Below, one piece after another: positions 8,551-16,472 of a stretch of 64,000 bases of DNA. Source of the stretch: Cyanobacteriota bacterium (GTDB taxonomy: Bacteria > Cyanobacteriota > Vampirovibrionia > Vampirovibrionales > Vampirovibrionaceae); contig JAIEMW010000001.1 of assembly GCA_019751815.1 (NCBI GenBank), forward strand, positions 380,197-444,196. Reading direction: 5' to 3'. A program made the position numbers and the translations under genes. Under the pieces are notes generated by a model, which ran no database searches, was not told where the DNA came from, and saw only the letters and a list, made by a program, of their open reading frames with translations. Within the stretch, counting starts at the first letter, position 1; each line of letters opens with the position of its first letter.

Positions 8551-10287
8551 TTATAAGCCCATAAAGTCTGGGCCAGAACCTTCAGACGTTGGCTTGACGC
8601 GAAGATTCACCTCAGGGCAAACGATTTCACAGGTGCGGCATTGCACGCAGTTTTCCAGAGACATGCCGTGGCGGCGAGCTCCAGAGACCACATCAACACG
8701 GTGTACTTCAGCGGTACAGTCTGAAACACAGGGTGTGTCTTTGCTGAGCGCGTCATACTTGCTGATACAGGTCAGACACGTCTGGGCATTAAACTCATCA
8801 ATGTGCAGATTGCCTTCGTGGTATTTGGTACCGGCAAAAAAGACGGCATCCGGACGAGAGTAGATAGTCTCTTTTTGATAACCATTGCCCTCAAAGGGCT
8901 TGGGTGCTTTGAAATCAGGAATAATGTGCTGATAATCCGGCTTATAGCGAACGGGACCAATGTCAAATACCCCGTCCATCAAACCTTTCAGCCGTATGGC
9001 ATCTGCAACCGCTTGAAAAGGATTGCCTGTCAGTCCAACAGAGATTAGACCCGCCCAAGCAGAGCTGTTATCAATGCCGTTGAGGACTTTGGGGAGGTAT
9101 TCTTTTAATAACCTCGGATTTTCTTGCCAGGCATAGCGGAAATACCGACCTGCTTTGAGTGTTTTGCCGACATGGGACTCCATCACCCGTCCTTGGTAAG
9201 CTTGTAATTTACTGTGGGAGAAATCCCCACTCTGAATGCAGCCATGGAGCACTTCTGCTGCCTGGTAACCGCATTCCATCGATTTATCAATCCCGGCCAA
9301 CTGAGAAATATCCAGGACCCCAAGGGCATCACCCAACAAAATCGCCCCGTCTACTGTAAATTGCTTGGGAAGGCTGTAGTAACCACCTTCGGGTAAGGTG
9401 GCGGCGCCGTATTTCAATAGTTTGCCGTCTTGAATCAGCGATTGAATCCAGGGGTGCTTTTTGTAATCTTGCAGACGTTGCTGTGGGTTGATATTGGGGT
9501 TTTCGCTGTCGAGAGAGATCACCATCCCGATAATCAGCTTGTTGTCTTTCATCCCGTAGACAAAGCCACCGCCAAAGGTCCCGTCAACAATAGGAAAACC
9601 CAGTGTGTGCCATACTTTGCCTTCGACCGACTTGCCTTCTGCCAATTGCCAGACTTCTTTGACCCCCACAGACCAGATTTGCGGGTTATCGCGGAGCTTG
9701 AATTTATCCACGATGTCTCTGGAGATAAAGCCTTTATCCCCAAAGCAGGTGACTTTGGCATAAATATTGTCTTCATCGGGGGAGCCTGTGGATTGTTCCA
9801 CAACCTGTACGCCGGCCACTTTCTCTCCGTCGTAAACAATCTGATGCGCAGCAAAGCCTGGAAATAAATCCACAGTGATGTTGGGGGCATCTGAAAGTTT
9901 TTCTGTCAGCTGATTGGCCATCCAGAAGACCACATGGCTGAGTGAAAGCACCAAATAGCCTTCTTTTTTCATCCCCGGAGGCACTAACAGGCCCGGGACA
10001 TCCCATTTATTTTTTTCACCCAGAACAGAAAAATGACTTTCCGTGCAAGTGGCTTCAATCGGGAAGCCAGATTCTTTGTAGTTCGGAAAGAGCTTTTCAA
10101 TCACATGGGGTTTAGAAACTGCACCGCTGACAATGTGAGCGCCAAACTCTTTGCCTTTTTCAATAATAGCCATTGTAAAGCTGGCACCACTGGCCTTGGC
10201 CAAATCCACCAAGTGATGGGCCAGAGCAAAGTTGGACGGGCTACCGCCGACCAGCAACACATCATATTCGATACGGTCAGACACCAA
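8551..10287 (-). CDS. Electron transfer flavoprotein-quinone oxidoreductase-like flavoprotein
   Basis: Passes electrons from reduced ETF to the membrane quinone pool through FAD and a [4Fe-4S] cluster. 'IIEKGKEFGAHIVSGAVSKPHVIEKLFPNY', 'GDALGVLDISQLAGIDKSMECGYQAAEVL' and the C-terminal iron-sulfur domain fit the ETF-QO family, and 578 residues is the normal length. Two oddities: the N-terminal dinucleotide motif reads 'VGGSPSNFALA', with the second and third glycines replaced by Ser and Asn, and the C-terminal cluster 'NCVQCRTCEIVCPEV' has an added ferredoxin-like fourth Cys before Pro. The start is TTG at 10287 with AGGAG seven bases upstream; GTG at 10284 is an alternative. It lies 16 bases after the FNR gene in the same operon. 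Confidence 0.88.
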   Translation of the reverse strand: MVSDRIEYDVLLVGGSPSNFALAHHLVDLAKASGASFTMAIIEKGKEFGAHIVSGAVSKPHVIEKLFPNYKESGFPIEATCTESHFSVLGEKNKWDVPGLLVPPGMKKEGYLVLSLSHVVFWMANQLTEKLSDAPNITVDLFPGFAAHQIVYDGEKVAGVQVVEQSTGSPDEDNIYAKVTCFGDKGFISRDIVDKFKLRDNPQIWSVGVKEVWQLAEGKSVEGKVWHTLGFPIVDGTFGGGFVYGMKDNKLIIGMVISLDSENPNINPQQRLQDYKKHPWIQSLIQDGKLLKYGAATLPEGGYYSLPKQFTVDGAILLGDALGVLDISQLAGIDKSMECGYQAAEVLHGCIQSGDFSHSKLQAYQGRVMESHVGKTLKAGRYFRYAWQENPRLLKEYLPKVLNGIDNSSAWAGLISVGLTGNPFQAVADAIRLKGLMDGVFDIGPVRYKPDYQHIIPDFKAPKPFEGNGYQKETIYSRPDAVFFAGTKYHEGNLHIDEFNAQTCLTCISKYDALSKDTPCVSDCTAEVHRVDVVSGARRHGMSLENCVQCRTCEIVCPEVNLRVKPTSEGSGPDFMGL

Positions 10288-10303
10288 TGACGACTCCTGT
10301 TAA

Positions 10304-11200
10304 TTAATATACTTCTACGTGCCAGCGTTTTTCTGCTTTTAGTTTCTCAAAGAATGCGTTCCAGTCAATCCCCTGTTTAGCGGCCGCGGCAGTCAGCCCT
10401 TCCATAATGCCGGGCTCCATTCCTTTCAGTCCGCAAATAAAGAGATATGTATTGGGGTCCTGCAGCAGTGAAAATAGGGTATCCGCTTTTTCTTGAAGAC
10501 GGTGCTGTACATACATCCTGCCGCCTTCTGCGTTTTTCTCTTCTCGGCTAAAGGCCGTCACCAGATTAAAAGTCGGATGTTGCTGGTAGGCGGGGTATTC
10601 CTCTTCATATAAAAAGTCTTTGCGAGTTTGTGCCCCAAAAAATACCCAGAATTGACCCGTTTCTTGAGGGCGTTTTTCGTAGCGTGTTTTTAAAAAAGCT
10701 CTAAAAGGGGCAATTCCTGTGCCAGTGCCAATCATGATCACATTGGCGTTGGGCGTGCTTGGCAGCAAAAAGGATTTACCGACTGGGCCGGTAATCGATA
10801 CCGTATCGCCTACGTTTGAATTGCACAGGAAACTGGAGCAGACACCGGGAGGGAACCCTTCAGAAACTGCGCGTTTAACACAGATAGTCACTGTTTCACC
10901 CTTGCCGTCATCCCCGTATGAAGGAGAGGCAATGGAGTACAGTCTCAGTTTGTGAGGCTTTCCGTTTTCATCCTGTCCTGGCGGGAGCACGCCAATACTT
11001 TGGCCGTCGAGATAACGCAAGCGGCTTCCTTTAATATCAATGACAATGTGAGACACCTCGTTGGGAGAATCTGCCGCGGTCAGTCTTCGATGTTCGATAA
11101 TACGGGCTTGCAGCGGTTCGGCGAGTTTATATAAATTGGACGGAATCTCGTCAAGGCCGGGGTGGCCGGTGGCGGGTGAAGAAGCTTGTGGTGTCGTCAT
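10304..11200 (-). CDS. Ferredoxin-NADP+ reductase, plant/cyanobacterial type
   Basis: FAD enzyme exchanging electrons between ferredoxin (or flavodoxin) and NADP(H). The FAD-binding barrel has 'LRLYSIAS' and 'GVCSSFLC'. The NADP domain has 'MIGTGTGIAPFRAFL', 'FWVFFGAQTRKDFLYEEEY' and 'YLFICGLKGMEPGI'. The chain ends in Tyr ('HVEVY'), the aromatic residue that stacks on the flavin in plant-type FNRs. I start it at the ATG at 11200 (298 residues, AGAGAG upstream); a GTG ten codons earlier is possible. Together with ETF-QO downstream it forms a two-gene operon. There is no photosystem here, so a role in NADPH-driven reduction or ETF-linked electron transfer is more likely than photosynthetic NADP reduction. 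Confidence 0.92.
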   Translation of the reverse strand: MTTPQASSPATGHPGLDEIPSNLYKLAEPLQARIIEHRRLTAADSPNEVSHIVIDIKGSRLRYLDGQSIGVLPPGQDENGKPHKLRLYSIASPSYGDDGKGETVTICVKRAVSEGFPPGVCSSFLCNSNVGDTVSITGPVGKSFLLPSTPNANVIMIGTGTGIAPFRAFLKTRYEKRPQETGQFWVFFGAQTRKDFLYEEEYPAYQQHPTFNLVTAFSREEKNAEGGRMYVQHRLQEKADTLFSLLQDPNTYLFICGLKGMEPGIMEGLTAAAAKQGIDWNAFFEKLKAEKRWHVEVY

Positions 11201-11329
11201 GGGTTCAATCTCTCTATTGGGCTCGATCACTTATTGGCTGGAGCTACCCCTTCTGCAGGGTTCACTCTATGATATTACTACACGGTTTTATCTGCGTGTA
11301 TTTTATGCCTGTATCTTATGGAGGATCCC

Positions 11330-12208
11330 GTGGTTTTGAATGGGCGTTTTCATTATGTCATTTCTCTGCGGTCTTTTCTGCTTTTACTGAGTACGGTGAT
11401 GCTATTCAGTGGATGCCAGGGATTGTTTGAAAGCAAACCCGTGGATTTGGCCGGCGCTGCTCCTGATATTCCTTCACCTCCCCAAGAAAATATGACCTTG
11501 CCCGGACAAGGGGTTGAAGAAGTGGGGATAGCCAGTAATGCCTATCCGGATATTCGCCGCTTAGACCCGTCCCGGGTGGAAAACCGTCTGTTGAAAGAGG
11601 CGATTAACCGGGCTTTGGATAAAAAAATTATCGAACCCACCACTGAAACCGAACTGTTTCGACCGGATGATCCTGTTACACGGGTGGAGTTGGCTGAGTG
11701 GCTGGTGGCCTTTAAACATGCTGAGTTGGTGGAAAATGATAATCCCAGCTTTAATGACGTCAATGAAAATAGACCCACCTATAAGGTAGTAGAAACCGTT
11801 GCTTCGAATGGCTGGATGGACGGGTTTTCCCAAGGTGGAGAGCAAGTCTTCCGTCCCGATCAGTTCATCACCCGCCAAGAACTCTGCCGGCTATTTGTTC
11901 AGTTCTCCGGGAAGTCACAGGAGGTCGAAGCCATGGATGAATCTGCTTTGGAGACGGCTTCCCCCACCGGAGAGGAGGCTGCGTCTGAGCAAGAGGCCAA
12001 TATGAGTTTTACGTTGAGACACTGGAAGGATTTTTCTCAGATTCAACGTCCTTACCGTAAGGCAGTTGCTTTTGCGTATCGTCAAAATCTCCCGCTTCGC
12101 GCCTTTGGTCTGAGCCCTTCTCAGCTAACGCAAGCACCAGGGTTTCAACCTTTGTTTCGGGTTAAGCGCCGAGAAGCATTCCTACTGCTGGCAACCCTGT
12201 ACAATTAG
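11330..12208 (+). CDS. Lipoprotein with S-layer homology (SLH) domains
   Basis: The N-terminus is a lipoprotein signal: Arg, then a hydrophobic stretch 'FLLLLSTVMLFSGC' whose lipobox would make the Cys the lipidated residue. After a Pro-rich linker come two SLH-like units (about 70-130 and 135-185; 'FRPDDPVTRVELAEWLVAF' and 'FRPDQFITRQELCRLFVQF'), with a third, degenerate one near the C-terminus. SLH units bind secondary cell-wall polymers or peptidoglycan, so this is probably an envelope-tethering protein. GTG at 11330 is preferred because GGAGG lies five bases before it, while the ATG at 11318 overlaps that site. Transcribed divergently from FNR. Confidence 0.75.
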   Translation: MVLNGRFHYVISLRSFLLLLSTVMLFSGCQGLFESKPVDLAGAAPDIPSPPQENMTLPGQGVEEVGIASNAYPDIRRLDPSRVENRLLKEAINRALDKKIIEPTTETELFRPDDPVTRVELAEWLVAFKHAELVENDNPSFNDVNENRPTYKVVETVASNGWMDGFSQGGEQVFRPDQFITRQELCRLFVQFSGKSQEVEAMDESALETASPTGEEAASEQEANMSFTLRHWKDFSQIQRPYRKAVAFAYRQNLPLRAFGLSPSQLTQAPGFQPLFRVKRREAFLLLATLYN

Positions 12209-12265
12209 CCCTGTCCAGCGCAAAATAGTGAAACCGTTTTATGCAATAGAAGGAAGCGATCTGAG

Positions 12266-12631
12266 ATGAGTGATGTTGTTGAAACGCCAGAAAAACCCAG
12301 TAACCCGGCTGCTGAGGCCCCTGTTGAAAAACCGTTTAATGTGGATATCCTCACCACGTGCACCATTCGCTTTTCCAGACGGTCTTGGGATTTGTTTTTG
12401 TCCTTGAAAACAGATTTAGACAAGCTGCGCGCGACACCCCTGAGAAACCGCCTGGTCGCCAAAACCCCCGATGCCGCTCAAGAGATGCATAAAATCTTGG
12501 TCGAGCAAGGCGGGGTGAGTGAAATCACCACCAATGGCAATGAACTAGAATTTACCGGCACCTTTGAAGCCGTCCAATTGGTGATTAAACATCCTCAAAC
12601 ACTAGAATTTGACGCGATTCGTTTGGGCTGA
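12266..12631 (+). CDS. Hypothetical protein, 121 residues
   Basis: Not recognised. The first 25 residues are Pro/Glu/Ala-rich and probably disordered. The rest alternates short beta-like and helical stretches ('VDILTTCTIRFSRRSWDLFLSLKTDL', then 'DAAQEMHKILVEQGGVSEIT', then 'ELEFTGTFEAVQLVI'), compatible with a small soluble alpha/beta fold. There is no signal peptide or membrane segment. A good ribosome site (AGAAGGA) precedes the ATG, which supports a real gene. It follows the SLH lipoprotein by 57 bases on the same strand and may be cotranscribed. Confidence 0.65.
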   Translation: MSDVVETPEKPSNPAAEAPVEKPFNVDILTTCTIRFSRRSWDLFLSLKTDLDKLRATPLRNRLVAKTPDAAQEMHKILVEQGGVSEITTNGNELEFTGTFEAVQLVIKHPQTLEFDAIRLG

Positions 12632-12994
12632 TCACGCCGGTTGTGACGACTCAAATTAAAATCAACATTTAAATTAAATCAAAGATCTGAATTTTGCTCC
12701 TGGTCATTCGGGGAGAAGGATTCGGGTCTTTGTTTTTTTTGGATTGTGGGCTTTTAAATTCTTGTAAAGTCCATTTATTCCCGTAGAAAGTGAGATGTAC
12801 TGATAGTCCCCTACCCTTACGGGGGGCCCTAAGAGCCTGTTCAACATCCGTTTTAAATGGAGCAAGAAGGGAACTTGTTGGATTTTTTATTCCCCTCTCC
12901 AACAAAATCATCTACAATAGGTCTCGATTGAAAGATCATATATAACGTCAATCATGATAGAGCGTTAGTATTATAGGGAAATAAGGAGATCTCC
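12632..12994. other. Gene-free stretch with hairpin, probable control region
   Basis: 363 bases with no convincing gene. The first part is AT-rich with a run of eight T near 12731-12740. A GC-rich patch near 12808-12831 contains CCCC and GGGGGG blocks. An inverted repeat, TTGTTGGA (12875-12882) and TCCAACAA (12898-12905), has perfect 8-base arms and a 15-base loop. A TACAAT at 12913-12918 and AT-rich TATATAA around 12940 could be -10 elements for the secreted protein downstream, but no clear -35 fits. An 80-codon minus-strand frame here has no ribosome site and unlikely composition. Confidence 0.4.
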
Positions 12995-13363
12995 GTGTTG
13001 AAATCTAAATTAGCCGCTGTTTTGTTGGCCGCCACCGTGGTTGCTCAAGCTGGTGTCGCTTCTTTCGCAGAAGGTAGCACCGCCTCTTTGAACGAACTGA
13101 TTGGTGTTCCTTTCCGCCTCACCACTGGTGTTGTGGGTGGTAGCCTCGGTTTGGTCACCGGCAGCATCAACGGTATTACCGATACCGAGAAAAAATTCGC
13201 CGAAAACACCTTCGAAAAAGCTGGTGAAAATCCTGCAATGTTGCCTGTCGGCTTGGTGGGCGCTGCCCTTGCCATTCCTGTGGGCATCTTGACTGGTGGA
13301 CCTCAAGGCTTGGCCGATGGTATGAAATCCGGCTACAACTACTGGAGCAAAGACAGCAAGTAA
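12995..13363 (+). CDS. Small secreted protein of unknown function
   Basis: 122 residues with a clear Sec signal peptide: 'MLKSKLAAVLLAATVVAQAGVASFA' with likely cleavage after the Ala-Ser-Phe-Ala segment, near residue 25. The mature part of about 97 residues is Gly-rich with two similar hydrophobic blocks, 'LTTGVVGGSLGLVTGSINGI' and 'LPVGLVGAALAIPVGILTGG', each of a length that could insert in or lie on a membrane. The start is GTG at 12995 with a strong AAGGAGA five bases upstream. It has its own terminator at 13386-13421 and a long upstream control region, suggesting an independent and perhaps well-expressed gene. No function can be assigned. Confidence 0.8.
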   Translation: MLKSKLAAVLLAATVVAQAGVASFAEGSTASLNELIGVPFRLTTGVVGGSLGLVTGSINGITDTEKKFAENTFEKAGENPAMLPVGLVGAALAIPVGILTGGPQGLADGMKSGYNYWSKDSK

Positions 13364-13385
13364 GCTGCTGCTTTCGCTTAAGTTT

Positions 13386-13421
13386 AAAACCCCGCTTCGG
13401 TTTTCCGGGCGGGGTTTTTTT
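13386..13421 (+). terminator. Rho-independent terminator
   Basis: AACCCCGC (13388-13395) pairs perfectly with GCGGGGTT (13409-13416) around a 13-base loop and runs into seven T residues. It ends the transcript of the small secreted protein, and the A-rich left side may let it also act on the convergent flavin-reductase-like gene. Confidence 0.9.
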
Positions 13422-13452
13422 GTGGGTTTCTTTCAGGATAAATAATCAGTCT

Positions 13453-14085
13453 CTAAATCACAGGCCGGGCAATCTCAAAAATCTCACGGACAGGGCAGTA
13501 ACTACTGCCGGCCAGACGCGCCACAGGTTTAAGGGCTTCGATTAAAATGCGTCCGTTTTGATAGGCATGAGCAGCGCAATGAAATTGAACCACTTCGACA
13601 ATGGCGACACAGGCACTGCCAATACTACCGTCGCCCACGGGGACCAAATTCAGCACGCGGCACTCCATCTGAACCAGAGATTCTCCGACGCGTGGCGGTT
13701 TTACACTTAAGCTGGGGACAGGCGTCAGACCGGCTGCTTTAAATTCACTTACTTCGGGGGGGTATTCTGCCGAAGTTTGATTCATCGCTTGGACGATATC
13801 CTCACTGACAATATTGACCACACATTCCCCGGTGTTTTCAAGGTTAATCAAGGTGTCTTTTTTAGCACCATCAGAGCCGCGTCGGGCCATGCTGAACATG
13901 AGGGCAGGCGGGTTGGAGGCAACCGCATTGAAAAAGCTGAAGGGGGCCAGATTATTATTGCCCTCAGTGGATTGCGTTGAAACAAAGGCGATCGGACGAG
14001 GGACCACACTGCCAATCAACAGCTTATACATGTCCCCTTGGCTAATTTCAGTGGGATTCAGGCTGACATAAGAAGAAGTCTGCAT
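13453..14085 (-). CDS. Flavin reductase-like (FMN-binding split-barrel) protein
   Basis: A 210-residue protein of the DIM6/NTAB flavin-reductase domain group. 'LIGSVVPRPIAFVSTQ' followed by 'NLAPFSFFNAVASNPPALMFS' is the characteristic FMN-binding segment of this fold, and 'DTLINLENTGECVVNIVSE' follows as usual. I place the start at the ATG at 14085, since the longer frame would intrude into hmgA. It is the last gene of the fah-hmgA operon, only 14 bases after hmgA. The substrate is unknown; such proteins often bind FMN and accompany aromatic-degradation genes, so a link to tyrosine/homogentisate breakdown is plausible by context only. Confidence 0.8.
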   Translation of the reverse strand: MQTSSYVSLNPTEISQGDMYKLLIGSVVPRPIAFVSTQSTEGNNNLAPFSFFNAVASNPPALMFSMARRGSDGAKKDTLINLENTGECVVNIVSEDIVQAMNQTSAEYPPEVSEFKAAGLTPVPSLSVKPPRVGESLVQMECRVLNLVPVGDGSIGSACVAIVEVVQFHCAAHAYQNGRILIEALKPVARLAGSSYCPVREIFEIARPVI

Positions 14086-14099
14086 AACGGAGGAGGTCC

Positions 14100-15230
14100 T
14101 TATTTTGAGTGTGTCTTGGGCTGCCAACTCATCGCATAACCGGGCCACTCACACGCTTTTGCTTGTTCAGAGAGTTGTAGCGGTTTTTGTGTGTCGACCA
14201 TCACGGCCACTTCATTGGTCTCAGTTTTGTGTTTGCTGGCTTCTACGGCACCAGGATGAGGCCCATGATGGATCCCCTGTGGGTGAAAGGTGAACATCCC
14301 TGTATCGATGCCTTCACGACTGAAGAAATCTCCGTCGTGATAAAACAACACTTCGTCATAATCAATATTGCGGTGATAAAATGGTACCTTTTCTGCTCCA
14401 GGCGCTGTTTCGAGGGGACGGGGCAAAAAACTACAAATGACAAAACCACGCGCTAAAAAGGTGGTGTGGACACTGGGCGGCAGGTGGGCTTTGTGGCTGA
14501 GGACGGGGCAGATATCTCGAACGTTCAATTGCCAGACCGTGAGATCTCCCTTCCAGCCAACCACATTGATTGGATTGAAGGGATAAAAAACCGAGGTGAG
14601 CTGCTGTTGCCGCTGAATTTTTAGCTCCCACTCAGGACGGGACTCTTTTGCAGATATAGACAGGTCTGGAGTAGGGGTTTTAATCACACCCGGGTCGTAG
14701 AGGGCGTGCTGCCCCAACATGCCGCGGTCCGGTTGGCGAATTCGGCTATAGGATTCAATCAGTAAGAAAAAATGTTTACCTTTATCTGGATCTGGAGAAA
14801 TTCTGTAAGTGGTGCCCCGCGGCAGCACAATATAATCTCCTGGCTCGTATTGGAGAGGACCAAAATCTGTTTCGATAACGCCTTGCCCTCGGTGGATAAA
14901 ATACACCTCGTCGGCATCGGCGTTGCGGAAGTAATAGTCCATCGGGGTGCCGGGTTTGCAAACGTGGAGTGTTACATCCTCGTTAAACAACACGGGCGTT
15001 CTGCTCGAAATAGCATCTGCGCTAGAAGGATTACCTGTAATCTTGTTACCATCAATAGCATGGGGTTTTAGGGGGCCTTCAATGCGTGTCCATCCTGTGG
15101 GGGGGTGTTGATGGTACAGGTGAGTGACAGGGCCGTAAAAGCCGTCTCTTCCCAGTTCCTCTTCATACAGGCCGTCAGGGATATTGACGTGGGCTTGCGG
15201 GGTGGTGATGCCTTTGTTCAACGGGAACAT
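14100..15230 (-). CDS. hmgA: Homogentisate 1,2-dioxygenase
   Basis: Iron enzyme that opens the ring of homogentisate to maleylacetoacetate in tyrosine/phenylalanine catabolism. The cupin-like N-terminal half contains 'DADEVYFIHRGQGVIETDFGPLQYEPGDYIVLPRGTTY'. The C-terminal half contains 'HRNIDYDEVLFYHDGDF' and 'FHPQGIHHGPHPGAVEAS', which supply the His and Glu residues expected to bind Fe(II). At 376 residues it is shorter than the 430-residue human/Pseudomonas form, like a bacterial subgroup that I regard as homogentisate dioxygenase-like. Its position directly after a fumarylacetoacetase gene (23 bases) supports the assignment strongly. Confidence 0.85.
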   Translation of the reverse strand: MFPLNKGITTPQAHVNIPDGLYEEELGRDGFYGPVTHLYHQHPPTGWTRIEGPLKPHAIDGNKITGNPSSADAISSRTPVLFNEDVTLHVCKPGTPMDYYFRNADADEVYFIHRGQGVIETDFGPLQYEPGDYIVLPRGTTYRISPDPDKGKHFFLLIESYSRIRQPDRGMLGQHALYDPGVIKTPTPDLSISAKESRPEWELKIQRQQQLTSVFYPFNPINVVGWKGDLTVWQLNVRDICPVLSHKAHLPPSVHTTFLARGFVICSFLPRPLETAPGAEKVPFYHRNIDYDEVLFYHDGDFFSREGIDTGMFTFHPQGIHHGPHPGAVEASKHKTETNEVAVMVDTQKPLQLSEQAKACEWPGYAMSWQPKTHSK

Positions 15231-15253
15231 ATGGGAGGTGGCTCCTTATTGTT

Positions 15254-16321
15254 TTATTTGCCTGGCGAGGTTTTGCTGGCCAGTTTTTGGTGAATAAACT
15301 CCTGCCAAGGGGAGTTATGATGCTCTGCCTGATGAGGGCTGCCAATGGTGTTTCTCAACACTCCCAGACCGGAAATCTCTAACTCAATCACATCACCCGG
15401 TTGTATCCAGCGATCAAGCTCTAGTCCGCAACCATTTCCTACTGTGCCAGAACCTAAAATATCACTGGGGTAGAGTGTTTCATCCATGGAGACATGGCTG
15501 AGCATTTGCTCAAAGGTCCAATGAGAGGTTCCTGAGTTACCTTGAGACCAAACCTCACCGTTCACGCGGGCCGTCATTGTTAAATTCCGAGGGTCTGGTA
15601 TTTCATCCGCGGTCACAATCCAGGGGCCAATCACTGAACCAAAGTCTTTGGCTTTGGCAGGGCCGAGTCGACAGCGCATTTCCTCAGCCTGAATGTCCCG
15701 CGCACTGATATCATTGAGAATGGTGTAACCAAAAATAGCTTGTTGGGCCTCTTCAATGGGTAAATTTCGGCTCTCTTTGCCAACAATACAAGCCAGTTCC
15801 AACTCGTAATCCAGTTTTCGGGTGAAATGGGGCCATAAAACGGGCTCTTCTGGGCCAATTAAACCCCGGTGGTTGCCCTTGTAGTACACCGGAATTTTGT
15901 ACCAAGCCTCAGGCATGGGCTCTTTGCGTCGGTCAAACCCGGACTTTGTGTGTACTTCAAAGGCTAAAAAATCTCGTAAGCTATTGGGGTTGGGAAGCGG
16001 ACAGGTTAAAGAGGCAGCAGAGGAAGCAAAGATGCACTGGCGCTGAGAATACGTGATGGCTTCAAAGCCGTGTTTTGCAAATGCCTCAAGCACATCATGC
16101 CCCGCCTCCAGCGCGCGAGGGCCCATCTCAATAAAGCCGCGCATATCCGCGGGACAAAGCACATCTGCCAGCTTTTCAGGCTGTGCTTCTTTTTGCTCAT
16201 TCAAGAGCCAGGTATAGGCGGTGTTCAGGTCGATAATACGGTCGAGTTGGGCTCCCACCAGGGCCCCGAGTCGGTAAAAATCTCCCAGAGGGGTTTTAAC
16301 AGCAAAGGTGACAAGTTTCAT
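15254..16321 (-). CDS. Fumarylacetoacetate hydrolase family protein
   Basis: Probably the last enzyme of homogentisate breakdown, splitting fumarylacetoacetate to fumarate and acetoacetate. The FAH catalytic domain shows 'DYELELACIVG' (two metal-binding Glu), 'FGYTILNDISARDIQ' and 'AKDFGSVIGPWIVTADEI', then 'SDILGSGTVGNGCG' and 'GDVIELEISGLGVLRN'. The 355 residues include an N-terminal domain beginning 'MKLVTFAV'. It is the first gene of the operon fah-hmgA-flavin-reductase-like, with AAAGG upstream of the ATG. Other FAH-family activities cannot be excluded from sequence, but the neighbour makes this one likely. No 4-hydroxyphenylpyruvate dioxygenase gene is in the window. Confidence 0.85.
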   Translation of the reverse strand: MKLVTFAVKTPLGDFYRLGALVGAQLDRIIDLNTAYTWLLNEQKEAQPEKLADVLCPADMRGFIEMGPRALEAGHDVLEAFAKHGFEAITYSQRQCIFASSAASLTCPLPNPNSLRDFLAFEVHTKSGFDRRKEPMPEAWYKIPVYYKGNHRGLIGPEEPVLWPHFTRKLDYELELACIVGKESRNLPIEEAQQAIFGYTILNDISARDIQAEEMRCRLGPAKAKDFGSVIGPWIVTADEIPDPRNLTMTARVNGEVWSQGNSGTSHWTFEQMLSHVSMDETLYPSDILGSGTVGNGCGLELDRWIQPGDVIELEISGLGVLRNTIGSPHQAEHHNSPWQEFIHQKLASKTSPGK

Positions 16322-16472
16322 AGCGGTGAGACCTTTTACAATATCGCGGCAGGACTATCGAAGCAGATTCTTTAACGGTATGATATGACAAAGCCAGAGA
16401 TTAAAGCTAGTTGGGGGTCAGATCGAGTGGAGACGCACCTGATCGCGTTGACAGTATAAAGAGCGAAAAACC

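Noticed and set aside
12669..12911. 80-codon minus-strand ORF before the secreted protein gene
   Set aside because: No ribosome site, unlikely composition, and it overlaps the hairpin and probable control region.
16447..16461. TTGACA followed by TATAAA before the thioesterase gene
   Set aside because: Spacer of only two bases, so they are not a promoter pair.
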